56,924 nucleotides of DNA from Clostridia bacterium (GTDB taxonomy: Bacteria; Bacillota; Clostridia; Saccharofermentanales; Saccharofermentanaceae), in assembly GCA_016287245.1 (NCBI GenBank), contig JAEEWG010000019.1, positions 1 to 56,924 on the forward strand, written 5' to 3'. A program made the position numbers and the translations under genes. Shown piece by piece: positions 43,675 through 52,199 of the stretch; the first letter of the stretch is position 1; every line of letters starts with the position of its first letter. A model generated the notes under the pieces. It was not told the origin of the DNA. It worked only from the letters and a program-made list of their open reading frames with translations, and did not search any database.

Positions 43675-44631
43675 TCAGAGAGAAAAATATAATATCAGAA
43701 GATAGGCACCCTCGATCATTAAGTGAATGAGGGTGAATCTTTCTGTGACCATCTGATTGGCCCAGGACCATTCCTTACGGCAGTGGTCATGAAGAGGGGT
43801 ACGGATCTTGCTCATGAACTTCTTTTTCGTCACGCGGCAGACCAGAAGCTTAAACAGAGAAGAACCGCCGTCCAAAACCATCGGCAGGCAGATGATGAGA
43901 TACGAGAACGGATTTCCCGATGCCATTGCGAAGAAGGCCAGAAACACACCGATCGCCTGAGAGCCGGAGTCACCCATGAGCATCGTACTTGGATGGCAGT
44001 TATACCACAGGTACACGATCAGGACGACACAGAGGTAGAGCATGACGTTATTCATCATGGAAACGCGCTTCGTCATGATCGTCATGACAAAGTAGGTAAC
44101 GGTGGAGACCATGGTGAGGTTTCCGCAGAGACCGTCAACGCCGTCAGATGCATTCGTAAAGTTGATGGAAGCCCATACGAGGCAGGCCGCCAGGAAGATA
44201 TAAAGCGGCTGCGGGATGGAGAAACTGAGGTCGAGGATGAAGATATCGACGGTCCTCGGGAAGATGAAGGACGCAAGGGTACCGGAAGCCAGCGCGATCA
44301 CGACATCGGTAAGACCCTTTTTCGTCGCGGACCAGGGATTCTTATCATCGAGGTAACCGCAGACCATGGCCAGCATCGCACAAAGATAGAGAAGTGCGTA
44401 TTCCCAGGTGACCTCGGAAAAAAGTCCCACGCCCACAAAAAGACAGGAGATGAAGATGATGCCGGCAGAGGTCGGCTTTCCCTTCGCGGAGGCTCCATCT
44501 ACGGCAAAAGCTCTGCCCCCGTCGGACGGAAGCTTTTTATTCTGAAGCCTGATCGATATAAAAGTAAAGATCAGGGTCACGATCGGCCCGATCAGATAGA
44601 TGTATCTATTTGAAATTAAATATGCAAACAA
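43675..44631 (-). CDS. MraY-like phospho-sugar transferase (glycosyltransferase family 4)
   Basis: A 318-residue polytopic membrane enzyme of the MraY/WecA superfamily, which moves a sugar phosphate from UDP-sugar to undecaprenyl phosphate. Motifs: GKPTSAGIIF, GYLDDKNPWSATKKGLTD with the Asp pair, NFTNASDGVDGL, LMGDSGSQAIG and PLHDHCRKEWSWAN. The last corresponds to the MraY PLHHHFE motif, but with His-Asp-His. It is isolated from any cell-wall gene cluster, so it may be a divergent MraY or a second transferase for another polymer. The start is TTG at 44631, supported by AGGAGGGG eight bases upstream on the minus strand. Confidence 0.8.
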   Translation of the reverse strand: MFAYLISNRYIYLIGPIVTLIFTFISIRLQNKKLPSDGGRAFAVDGASAKGKPTSAGIIFISCLFVGVGLFSEVTWEYALLYLCAMLAMVCGYLDDKNPWSATKKGLTDVVIALASGTLASFIFPRTVDIFILDLSFSIPQPLYIFLAACLVWASINFTNASDGVDGLCGNLTMVSTVTYFVMTIMTKRVSMMNNVMLYLCVVLIVYLWYNCHPSTMLMGDSGSQAIGVFLAFFAMASGNPFSYLIICLPMVLDGGSSLFKLLVCRVTKKKFMSKIRTPLHDHCRKEWSWANQMVTERFTLIHLMIEGAYLLILYFSL

Positions 44632-44677
44632 GAAGAAGTCCCCTCCTGATCTTCTATCTCAAATTAGACCTTATCAT

Positions 44678-44705
44678 ATCACAAATTGTGATTATATAGT
44701 ATAAT
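44678..44705. promoter_or_regulatory. Inverted repeat and -10 between mraY-like gene and argS
   Basis: ATCACAA (44678-44684) and TTGTGAT (44686-44692) form a perfect repeat around one base. A TATAAT at 44700-44705 lies eight bases further on, pointing to argS. The repeat covers the expected -35 position and looks like an operator. Confidence 0.45.
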
Positions 44706-44763
44706 ATACGGACGAATGTCATTGAAAAGAAAAGAAGAAGAATATTAAAGAGGTGTTTTGAAC

Positions 44764-46497
44764 ATGGATTTTAGATGTGCCGTGGCGGAAAAAGTATCGG
44801 AAATTACGGGCTTAGAGCTCGATCAGGTGAACCGCCTGCTGGAGATCCCGCCGCAGGAAGATATGGGTGATTTTGCGTTCCCGTGCTTCATGCTTGCCAA
44901 GACGATGCATAAAGCCCCGAACATGATCGCTTCCGAGCTTTCTACGTCCGAGAAACTTTCCGCTTCCTGGCTATCGAAGGTAGAGGCGAAGGGGCCGTAC
45001 CTTAATTTCTTTGTGGACCGCGGTGCTTTTTCCAAGGAGATCGTAAGTGACATCTTAAGTAAGGGCACAGAATACGGAAAGTCCGATGAAGGCGCCGGGA
45101 AGACTGTCATCGTCGAGTTCTCCTCGCCGAACATCGCCAAGCCTTTCCACGTTGGCCACGCATTTACTACGATCCTCGGACACTCTCTTTCACGCATATA
45201 TGAAAAACTCGGCTATAATGTCGTACGCATGAACCACTTGGGCGACTACGGCACCCAGTTCGGAAAACTCATCACGGCGTACCGTCTCTGGGGTGATGAG
45301 GAAGCTCTGGAAAAAGATCCGATCACCGAGCTTTTGCGTATCTATGTCAAGTTCCATGAAGAAGAGAAGAACGATCCGGAACTGACGACGTCTGCCCGCG
45401 AGAACTTCAAGCGTCTCGAAGATGGCTGCGAAGAGGAAGTCGCACTGTGGCAGAAGTTCCGTGACATGTCTCTCATCGTATTCGAGCAGCTCTATAAGAG
45501 AATGGGCGTGACCTTCGATAACTATAACGGCGAGTCCTATTACGCGAAAATGGCCGATCAGGTCGTCAGCATGCTTAAGGAGAAGAATCTCCTTGTAGAG
45601 AGTGATGGCGCCCAGGTCGTCGATCTTGAGGAGTTCGGCGTTCCGCCGTGCATCATCCTAAAGAGTGACGGAACGACGATCTACGGTACCCGTGATATCG
45701 CGGCGATCCTCTATCGTGATGAGAATTATCACTTCGATAAGAACATCTATGTCGTAGGTATCCCGCAGGCCCTGCACTTCAAGCAGGTATTCTCCACGCT
45801 GAAGAAAGCCGGTTACGAGTGTGCCGATAAGTGCGAGCACGTCGGTTTCGGTCTTGTAAAGTTCCAGAACATGAAGTTTTCGACCCGTGACGGAAATATC
45901 GTGCTTCTCGAGGAGCTCCTCGACGAGAGTGTCGCAAAGACCTATGAACTCATCAAGGCGAATGCCGAGGCGAGAAATTCCGATCTTTCTGACGATGAAC
46001 TCCGGGAGATCGCCGAAAAAGTCGGTCTCGGTGCCGTGATCTACACCTACGTCAAATCCGGAAGAGAAAGAGATATCGTCTTCTCATGGGATACGATGCT
46101 CGACTTCGAAGGCGATACCGCACCTTACCTCATTTATACTTACGCACGTACGCGTTCCATCTTAAGAAAAGCAGCCGATCAGGGCTTCCTGCCGGAAAAG
46201 GCCGGATCTGATCTTCTCACCAAACTTGACGGGGACGAGGAGTTTGCCTGTGTCAAGGCGCTCGGAGATCTTCCGGAAGCGATCCGAAAGGCTGCATCTT
46301 CCAATGAGCCGTTCATGGTCTCCCGTGCCGTCAGCGGCATCGCACGTGCCTTTAACCGTTTCTATAACAACTGCTCGATCCTGGGCGGTGACGATAATGA
46401 GAAGAAGACCGCACGTCTTGCGCTCTGTGAGGCGGTCTGCGATGCCATCGAGGCAGGTACCTACCTCCTCGGCATTTCCGTGGTCGAACAGATGTAA
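44764..46497 (+). CDS. argS: Arginyl-tRNA synthetase
   Basis: A 577-residue class I synthetase that charges tRNA-Arg. The N-terminal additional domain covers about 1-100. The HIGH motif is the HVGH of PNIAKPFHVGHAFTT; the family lacks a canonical KMSK and here shows MKFSTRDGN. The C-terminal DALR anticodon-binding domain includes YARTRSILRKA and ends near VEQM. Length and motifs are typical. ATG 44764 has AAAGAGG ten bases upstream. No T-box leader fits into the 130-base upstream region. The M3 peptidase gene follows after 21 bases. Confidence 0.95.
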   Translation: MDFRCAVAEKVSEITGLELDQVNRLLEIPPQEDMGDFAFPCFMLAKTMHKAPNMIASELSTSEKLSASWLSKVEAKGPYLNFFVDRGAFSKEIVSDILSKGTEYGKSDEGAGKTVIVEFSSPNIAKPFHVGHAFTTILGHSLSRIYEKLGYNVVRMNHLGDYGTQFGKLITAYRLWGDEEALEKDPITELLRIYVKFHEEEKNDPELTTSARENFKRLEDGCEEEVALWQKFRDMSLIVFEQLYKRMGVTFDNYNGESYYAKMADQVVSMLKEKNLLVESDGAQVVDLEEFGVPPCIILKSDGTTIYGTRDIAAILYRDENYHFDKNIYVVGIPQALHFKQVFSTLKKAGYECADKCEHVGFGLVKFQNMKFSTRDGNIVLLEELLDESVAKTYELIKANAEARNSDLSDDELREIAEKVGLGAVIYTYVKSGRERDIVFSWDTMLDFEGDTAPYLIYTYARTRSILRKAADQGFLPEKAGSDLLTKLDGDEEFACVKALGDLPEAIRKAASSNEPFMVSRAVSGIARAFNRFYNNCSILGGDDNEKKTARLALCEAVCDAIEAGTYLLGISVVEQM

Positions 46498-46518
46498 GAA
46501 CTAGAATCGAGGTCAGTC

Positions 46519-48222
46519 ATGTCGGAAGATAATATGAAGATGCCGAAGTTTTCGGAGATCGAGTATTCCCGTCCTTCGGTAGATAAGTTCCGTGAATGCG
46601 CCATGAGTACGAGATTAAAGCTCATGGCCGCCAGAGATGCGGATGTCGTAGAGAATGCCATCATGGGCTTCCAGCGCGAAATGAGCGCATTTGACACCGC
46701 CTATACGCTCTGTATGATCCGTCACGATTTAGACACTTCCGATCCGTTCTGGAACGATGAGATGGAGTTCTTCGATGAGAACTATCCGATCATTTCCGAT
46801 CTTTCTGCCGGTGTTTATACGGCGCTCCTTCACTCGGAGATCCGCGAGGAACTCGAAGAGCGCTTCGGTCCCATGATCTTCCGTAAGACCCAGAACCAGC
46901 GCGAGATCGTAAGCTCCGAGGTGTTGGATGACCTGGCCGAGGAGAGTACCCTTGAGACGGAATACAGCCAGATCCTTTCTGAAGCGGATATCCTTTTTAA
47001 GGGGAAGCATCAGACGATCTCCACCATGACACCTTATCTCGAATCCACAGACCGAGAAGTCCGAAAGAAAGCCCATAAAGCCGTTTCCGACTATTTTGCC
47101 GGGCAGAAGGAAAAGTTTGACGAGATATATGACAACATGGTCCGTATCCGTACGCAGATCGCGAAGAAACTGGGCTTTTCCGATTTCGTCGAGCTCGGCT
47201 ACAAGCGTATGGAGAGATATGACTACGATCCTGAAAAGGTCAAGGTCTTCCGCGATAATGTCGTGAAGTATATCGTGCCGATCACATCGGAGATCCGCCG
47301 GCTTCAGAAGAACCGTCTGGATGTCGAAAAGCTCTTTTATTACGATCTGCCGTGCCTTTTCGTGCATGGAAATCCGACACCGAATATCCCGCAGGAAGAG
47401 TACTTTTCCAAAGGCAGCAAGATGTTCGGGAAGATGTTCTCAAAGGATCCGAGCTTCTTCCAGGTGCTCGGCGAGCACGACTTTATGGATCTTTTCTCGC
47501 GGCAGAATAAAGCCACGGGCGGCTACTGTGCCAGTCTTCTGGATTACGGCATCCCGTATATCCTCATGAATGCCAATCACACCGCCGACGATATAGCAAC
47601 GCTCGTCCATGAATCGGGCCACGCGTATGCGGCGCTTAGAAGCATCGACTCTTCCCAGTTCATCGAGTGCCTGTCGCCGACCCTTGAGGCTTGCGAGATC
47701 CATTCGACGGCGATGGAATATTTGACATATCCGTATATGGAGATGTTCTTCGGCGAGGCTGCGGACGCTTACCGCCAGCAGCACATGACATTGGCTCTCC
47801 TGTTCCTGCCTTACGGCTGTCTCGTGGATGAATTCCAGCATGTGGTATATTCGAATCCCGACATGACCCCGGCGGAACGGCATACGGCATGGAGGGAGCT
47901 GGAGAAGAAGTATCAGCCGGATATCGACTACGACGGCGATGAGTTCTATGAACTCGGCGGCGCCTGGATGAAGAAGGAGCATATCTTCACGTCTCCGTTC
48001 TACTATATTGACTACTGCCTCGCGCAGGTCTGTGCACTGCAGATCTGGAGCATCTCCAGAAGAAACAGGAAAAAGGCCATGACCATCTACGAACACCTCT
48101 GTGCGGCGGGCGGCACGAAGACCCTGATCGACCTGGTCGAATCCGCGGGCCTCGAATCGCCGTTCTCGCTCGATGTCATGAAGAAACTTGCCTATCAGGT
48201 GTGTGATTATCTCGATCTATGA
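46519..48222 (+). CDS. M3-family oligoendopeptidase (PepF-like)
   Basis: A 567-residue cytoplasmic zinc metallopeptidase that cuts short peptides. The zinc motif HESGH lies in LVHESGHAYAALRS, and the downstream Glu ligand is in EACEIHSTAMEYL. The C-terminal part contains DYCLAQVCALQIW, also typical of PepF-like M3 enzymes. There is no signal peptide. Its stop codon overlaps the start of the methyltransferase gene by four bases (ATGA), which indicates translational coupling. Likely role: recycling of peptides. Confidence 0.9.
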   Translation: MSEDNMKMPKFSEIEYSRPSVDKFRECAMSTRLKLMAARDADVVENAIMGFQREMSAFDTAYTLCMIRHDLDTSDPFWNDEMEFFDENYPIISDLSAGVYTALLHSEIREELEERFGPMIFRKTQNQREIVSSEVLDDLAEESTLETEYSQILSEADILFKGKHQTISTMTPYLESTDREVRKKAHKAVSDYFAGQKEKFDEIYDNMVRIRTQIAKKLGFSDFVELGYKRMERYDYDPEKVKVFRDNVVKYIVPITSEIRRLQKNRLDVEKLFYYDLPCLFVHGNPTPNIPQEEYFSKGSKMFGKMFSKDPSFFQVLGEHDFMDLFSRQNKATGGYCASLLDYGIPYILMNANHTADDIATLVHESGHAYAALRSIDSSQFIECLSPTLEACEIHSTAMEYLTYPYMEMFFGEAADAYRQQHMTLALLFLPYGCLVDEFQHVVYSNPDMTPAERHTAWRELEKKYQPDIDYDGDEFYELGGAWMKKEHIFTSPFYYIDYCLAQVCALQIWSISRRNRKKAMTIYEHLCAAGGTKTLIDLVESAGLESPFSLDVMKKLAYQVCDYLDL

Positions 48223-49655
48223 AACTGCCGGAGAAATTTACCGAAAGGATGCATCAGTATTTTGAGAAGTATGGGCGGTCCGATGAGGAGCCGTCCTTCT
48301 GGTCGTCCTATGAAAAAGACCCTGTCCACGGCATCCGCTGGAACCGCCTGAAGATGGATCCTTCCGAATACGGAAAGTATATGAAGGATATGGACCTTCC
48401 GGAAACGCCGGTTCCCTGGTGCGACGGGGGATTTTATACTCCCGATCTTTCTTTAGGAAAAGATCCGTACTATCACGCGGGCGCGTACTATATACAGGAG
48501 CCTTCCGCAATGCTTCCGGCCTCGGTTCTGGGTACCCGTCCCGGAGAATTCGTGCTCGATATGTGCGCGGCACCGGGTGGTAAAGCGACCCGTATCGCCG
48601 AGGATCTTAAGGGTGAAGGCCTTCTGGTGGCCAATGAGATCAATGCCGAAAGATCGCGTGCGCTCCTTAGAAACCTTGAGCGCTGCGGCGCGGGAAATGT
48701 CGTGATCTTAAACGAAGATCCGAAAAACATGGTTCGGACGTTCCGTTCCTTTTTCGACCGGATCATCATCGATGCGCCCTGCTCCGGCGAAGGAATGTTC
48801 CGAAGAGATCCTTTCGCACCGAAGAGCTGGGAGAAATTCGGCCCCGCTTCGTGTGTGCCGATCCAGGAGAGTATCCTGGAATATGCCGATGAGATGCTTC
48901 TTCCGGGCGGTTCGATCGTCTATTCCACCTGTACCTTTGGTGAGGCGGAAAACGAAGAGAGGATCCATACGTTCCTAAATAATCACAGTAATTACGTGAT
49001 CGTCCCGCATAGAGAGCTCACAGGCGTTTCCCACGACGATGAGGGCATGATGCGCATCTGGCCGCACAGGACAGAAGGTGAGGGACATTTCTGTGTACAC
49101 CTTCGGAAAAACGCGGAAGGGGATACTTCCGATGATCCGAGAAAAACGGAGAAGAACCGTATGTCGAGCCAGTTTGTCTTCGTGAAGGCGAAGGAATGTT
49201 TTTCGGATTTTATCACAGGTCTTCTTACGGAGGAGGCGAGTGGTCCGTATCAGGAAAGAATAAACACGGACTTTATCCTCCATAAGGATAAGGTACATAT
49301 GCTTCCGGTAAGCGAAAGCCTCTTTTCCGGCTTAAAGGTCGTAAAGATGGGAGATTTCCCCGGCGAGATCAAGGAAACAGGAAAGGGCCGGAACTTCCTG
49401 CCGTCCCAGGCACTGGCGCTGGAGCTAACAAGAGCACAGATCCGTCCGTCGAGATTCCTTTCTCTTACGAGATCCGACGAGCGCCTGATCAGATACCTCC
49501 GTTGCGAGACGATCATATTAACAGAAGAAGAAACTGATGCTCTCGACAACGGCGAATACATCATCGTGGCATGCGGAGACTTCCCCCTGGGGTTTGCCAA
49601 AGTCACTGGAGGCGTTCTTAAGAATCTCTATCCCAAGGCGTGGAGACTGATGTGA
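48219..49655 (+). CDS. RsmF-like RNA cytosine-C5 methyltransferase
   Basis: A 478-residue SAM-dependent RNA m5C methyltransferase of the RsmB/RsmF (NOL1/NOP2/Sun) family. The SAM motif is LDMCAAPGGKATRIAE. The two catalytic cysteines are in DAPCSGEGMF and in YSTCTFGEAENE. The C-terminal 200 residues match the RsmF-type PUA-like extension, with PSQALALEL and PLGFAKV. In related Gram-positive bacteria the enzyme methylates one or more 16S rRNA cytosines; which one cannot be said here. It overlaps the upstream peptidase gene by four bases. Confidence 0.9.
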   Translation: MKLPEKFTERMHQYFEKYGRSDEEPSFWSSYEKDPVHGIRWNRLKMDPSEYGKYMKDMDLPETPVPWCDGGFYTPDLSLGKDPYYHAGAYYIQEPSAMLPASVLGTRPGEFVLDMCAAPGGKATRIAEDLKGEGLLVANEINAERSRALLRNLERCGAGNVVILNEDPKNMVRTFRSFFDRIIIDAPCSGEGMFRRDPFAPKSWEKFGPASCVPIQESILEYADEMLLPGGSIVYSTCTFGEAENEERIHTFLNNHSNYVIVPHRELTGVSHDDEGMMRIWPHRTEGEGHFCVHLRKNAEGDTSDDPRKTEKNRMSSQFVFVKAKECFSDFITGLLTEEASGPYQERINTDFILHKDKVHMLPVSESLFSGLKVVKMGDFPGEIKETGKGRNFLPSQALALELTRAQIRPSRFLSLTRSDERLIRYLRCETIILTEEETDALDNGEYIIVACGDFPLGFAKVTGGVLKNLYPKAWRLM

Positions 49656-49659
49656 GGAA

Positions 49660-49671
49660 CGGATCTTTTCA
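49660..49671 (+). repeat. Post-stop element CGGATCTTTTCA, copy 4
   Basis: Fourth copy, with A in place of the last G, four bases after the methyltransferase stop and just before the rdgB leader. No hairpin with a promoter follows here. Confidence 0.45.
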
Positions 49672-49713
49672 AGAAGAATAATGGATAAAAAGAGAAGAAA
49701 GAAGGCAAGAAGA

Positions 49714-50304
49714 ATGGAGCGTTTTTTAGTCGCAAGCAAGAATAAGGATAAGATCCATGAGATCAAGGAGATCCTTTCCGATTTCCCGTTTGAGATCGTC
49801 GGGATGGAGAGCATCGGCATCCACACCGATATCGTCGAGGATGCGGACTCTTTTGAGGGGAATGCCCTCATCAAGGCCAGCACGATCCAAAAGGAAGTCG
49901 GCGGATTCGTCATGGCCGATGACTCGGGACTTTGTATCGATGCTTTGGACGGCGCTCCGGGCATCTATTCTTCGAGGTTCTGCGGAGAAGACTCGACGTA
50001 TCAGGAGAAGTTTGAAAAGATCTGGGAGATGTTAAAGGACGTGCCGAAAGAAAAGTGGACCGCGCACTTTGTCTGTGCGATCGCTGTTGTCCGTCCTGAT
50101 GGCTCTCATTTTATCGTCAAAGAGCAGTGCGACGGTGTGCTTCTTTCCGAGCCGAGAGGAGAGAACGGCTTCGGTTATGACCCGATCTTCTTTGTGCCGG
50201 AGATCGGCAAGACGACAGCCGAGATCTCCGACGAGGAAAAGAACGCGATCAGCCATCGCGGTAAGGCTCTGCGTTCTATGCTTGCCATTTTGAAGGAATC
50301 GTGA
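49714..50304 (+). CDS. rdgB: XTP/dITP diphosphatase (RdgB/HAM1)
   Basis: A 196-residue enzyme that hydrolyses non-canonical purine triphosphates (XTP, ITP, dITP) to monophosphates, keeping them out of DNA and RNA. Motifs: FLVASKNKDKIHEIKEIL at the N-terminus, the ADDSGLCIDALDGAPGIYSS signature, and GFGYDPIFFVPE with ISHRGKAL near the C-terminus. ATG 49714 is preferred to the in-frame ATG at 49681, which would add 11 very basic residues not usual for the family. The promoter of the next genes overlaps its 3' end. Confidence 0.93.
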   Translation: MERFLVASKNKDKIHEIKEILSDFPFEIVGMESIGIHTDIVEDADSFEGNALIKASTIQKEVGGFVMADDSGLCIDALDGAPGIYSSRFCGEDSTYQEKFEKIWEMLKDVPKEKWTAHFVCAIAVVRPDGSHFIVKEQCDGVLLSEPRGENGFGYDPIFFVPEIGKTTAEISDEEKNAISHRGKALRSMLAILKES

Positions 50305-50310
50305 TATACT
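50282..50310 (+). promoter_or_regulatory. Promoter of the ACT-domain/hom operon
   Basis: TTGCCA (50282-50287) and TATACT (50305-50310) with a 17-base spacer; the -35 lies within the end of rdgB. Transcription would start near 50317, just before a strong hairpin. Confidence 0.55.
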
Positions 50311-50324
50311 TTCCGTCGTGCACA

Positions 50325-50347
50325 AGTGTTCGCGCACCGCGGACACT
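50325..50347 (+). other. Leader hairpin before the ACT-domain gene
   Basis: AGTGTTCGCG (50325-50334) and CGCGGACACT (50338-50347) pair over ten bases with one wobble and a three-base loop. There is no T-tract, so it is not a terminator. It would lie near the 5' end of the mRNA and may stabilise it or bind a regulator. Confidence 0.5.
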
Positions 50348-50383
50348 CACGCAAGAAAATTCTACTTTAGGAATGAGACGGAT

Positions 50384-50827
50384 ATGTCTGAAAGTAACGA
50401 TTATTTACTTGTTAAAGCAGATGTTTTGCCCGAAGTATTTGTAAAGGTCATGGAGGCCAAAAGACTTCTGAATTCCGGAAAGGCGGTTTCGGTAAACGAA
50501 GCGGTCAAGATGGTCAGTCTTTCGCGTTCTGCCTATTATAAGTACAAGGATGCCGTTATGCCGTTCTATGAGACTTCTGCGGGGAAGATCGTGACACTGA
50601 TCGTCGCGGTCGAAAACTTCCCGGGGATCCTGGCCGGCATTATCCAGTGCATCGCTTTTGCCAAGGGCAATATCCTGACGATCAACCAGAATATCCCCAT
50701 TAACGGACTGGCGGACGTTTCTGTATCCATGGAGACGGACCGCATGACGTGTTCGATCGACATGCTCATCAACGAAGTGGAAAAAATACCGGGAGTTAGA
50801 TCCTGCAGAATCATGGCCAGGGAGTGA
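50384..50827 (+). CDS. ACT-domain regulatory protein (PheB/UPF0735-like)
   Basis: A 147-residue cytoplasmic protein. The N-terminal half has a helix-turn-helix-like segment (VSVNEAVKMVSLSRSAYYKY) and the C-terminal half is an ACT amino-acid-binding domain (VTLIVAVENFPGILAGIIQC through INEVEKIPGVRSCRIM). UPF0735/PheB members lie next to hom in many Firmicutes and probably sense an amino acid of the aspartate or aromatic family. The hom gene begins five bases after the stop. ATG 50384 fits the family length; longer in-frame starts run through the leader hairpin. Confidence 0.88.
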   Translation: MSESNDYLLVKADVLPEVFVKVMEAKRLLNSGKAVSVNEAVKMVSLSRSAYYKYKDAVMPFYETSAGKIVTLIVAVENFPGILAGIIQCIAFAKGNILTINQNIPINGLADVSVSMETDRMTCSIDMLINEVEKIPGVRSCRIMARE

Positions 50828-50832
50828 TATAT

Positions 50833-52062
50833 ATGAAAAACATTGCAATATTAGGATTTGGAGTCGTTGGCTGCGGCGTGGCCGAAGTCATCGAGATGAA
50901 TAAAGAGCGGATCGCCAAACGACTCGGTGAAGAACTGAGAGTCAAGAAGATCCTGGATATCCATGAGTTCCCGGACAGTCCTTTTGCCAGCTTAGTTACT
51001 ACGAATAAAGAAGAAATCTTCGATGATCCGGAGATCTCCATCGTCGTCGAGACTATCGGTGGTGCACGTATTGCTTATGAATATACGAAGATGGCACTTT
51101 CCGCCGGAAAGACTGTTGTCACTTCAAATAAAGAACTCGTCTCCACCCATGGTGTCGAGCTCATGAAGATCGCGCACGACCATAACTGCAATTACATTTT
51201 CGAGGCTTCCGTCGGCGGCGGTATTCCGATCATCCGCCCACTGCACCGCTGTCTTGCAGCAAACAAGATCGAGCGAATCGCGGGTATCGTGAACGGTACC
51301 ACCAATTATATCCTGACCCAGATGGCCGAAAATGGCTCGGATTTCGAGACTGCACTTAAAGAAGCACAGGCTATGGGCTATGCCGAGGCGAATCCTTCTG
51401 CAGACGTCGATGGTATCGATGCCCAGAGAAAGATCGCGATCTTAAGCACCATTGCTCTTGATGGCGCATATGTCGATCCGACTAAACTCTTCACTGTAGG
51501 GATCACATCCATCACCTCAAAGGATATGGAATACGCCAAAGAGATGAACGCTTCGATCAAACTCCTGGCGGTATTTGAAAACGGCGACGAAGGTTCCTTC
51601 GTCTATGTCGCACCGCACCTGGTTTCCAAAGAACACCCGCTTGCAGTTGCTAACGGTGTATTTAATGCCATTATGGTCACAGGTAATGCACTGGGTGATG
51701 CGATGTTCTATGGTCAGGGCGCCGGAAAGCTTGCGACGGCATCCGCTGTCGTCGGTGATGTCATGGATGCCGCTGAGCACCAGAGCAGAAATGCACATAT
51801 CGCCGAGTGGTTCGAATCCGAGACACCTGTATTAAAGCCGATCGAAGAGCACCGTATCTCTGTTCTTCTGAGACTTCCGGATTCTTGTACTGATGATCAG
51901 ATCGCCGAGGCCTTCCCGGAGATCTCATGCCAGCCCTGTGTTTACGAAGCTGAAGGGGAGAAGGCAGTGATCCTCGGAAAAGACGGCGACTTAAATGAAG
52001 CCAAGCTCGCCATCGGTCTTGAGAGCTTTGAAAATGTGCTCAATGTGATCCGAATTTATTAA
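50833..52062 (+). CDS. hom: Homoserine dehydrogenase
   Basis: A 409-residue enzyme reducing aspartate semialdehyde to homoserine for threonine and methionine. The Rossmann motif is GFGVVGCGVAE. Substrate and catalytic segments are VTSNKELVSTHG, GIVNGTTNYILTQM and the DVDGIDAQRKIAIL stretch with the catalytic Asp and Lys. The last 70 residues form an ACT-like regulatory domain, the site of feedback control in this family. AGGGAG precedes ATG 50833 by eight bases. It is in one operon with the ACT-domain gene; thrB and thrC are not adjacent. Confidence 0.94.
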   Translation: MKNIAILGFGVVGCGVAEVIEMNKERIAKRLGEELRVKKILDIHEFPDSPFASLVTTNKEEIFDDPEISIVVETIGGARIAYEYTKMALSAGKTVVTSNKELVSTHGVELMKIAHDHNCNYIFEASVGGGIPIIRPLHRCLAANKIERIAGIVNGTTNYILTQMAENGSDFETALKEAQAMGYAEANPSADVDGIDAQRKIAILSTIALDGAYVDPTKLFTVGITSITSKDMEYAKEMNASIKLLAVFENGDEGSFVYVAPHLVSKEHPLAVANGVFNAIMVTGNALGDAMFYGQGAGKLATASAVVGDVMDAAEHQSRNAHIAEWFESETPVLKPIEEHRISVLLRLPDSCTDDQIAEAFPEISCQPCVYEAEGEKAVILGKDGDLNEAKLAIGLESFENVLNVIRIY

Positions 52063-52084
52063 ATAGAATAACTAGAAAGCAGAT

Positions 52085-52142
52085 AAAATCCCCCCGAAAG
52101 ATTGCCTTTCATGAGACTGGTAAGAGTATCGGGGGATTTTTT
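52085..52142 (+). terminator. Terminator after hom
   Basis: AATCCCCCCGA (from 52086) pairs with TCGGGGGATT (52129-52138), followed by six T's. The loop is long, about 31 bases, and may hold extra structure. Confidence 0.8.
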
Positions 52143-52199
52143 CGTTGTTCGAAATTAAAAGAGTCTTTTTTCACTCGAATGGAGACTTATGATTCTTTC

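Noticed and set aside
43707..43733. Hairpin CACCCTC/GAGGGTG as terminator of the kinase operon
   Set aside because: It lies inside the coding end of the MraY-like gene, has a large loop and no T-run; it is possible but not supported.
43723..44613. Plus-strand reading frame of 296 codons opposite the MraY-like gene
   Set aside because: The minus strand holds clear enzyme motifs and a strong ribosome site; the plus frame is a charged, domain-free shadow.
44632..44763. T-box riboswitch before argS
   Set aside because: The region is about 130 bases, holds a promoter and a palindrome, and lacks a T-box sequence and terminator.
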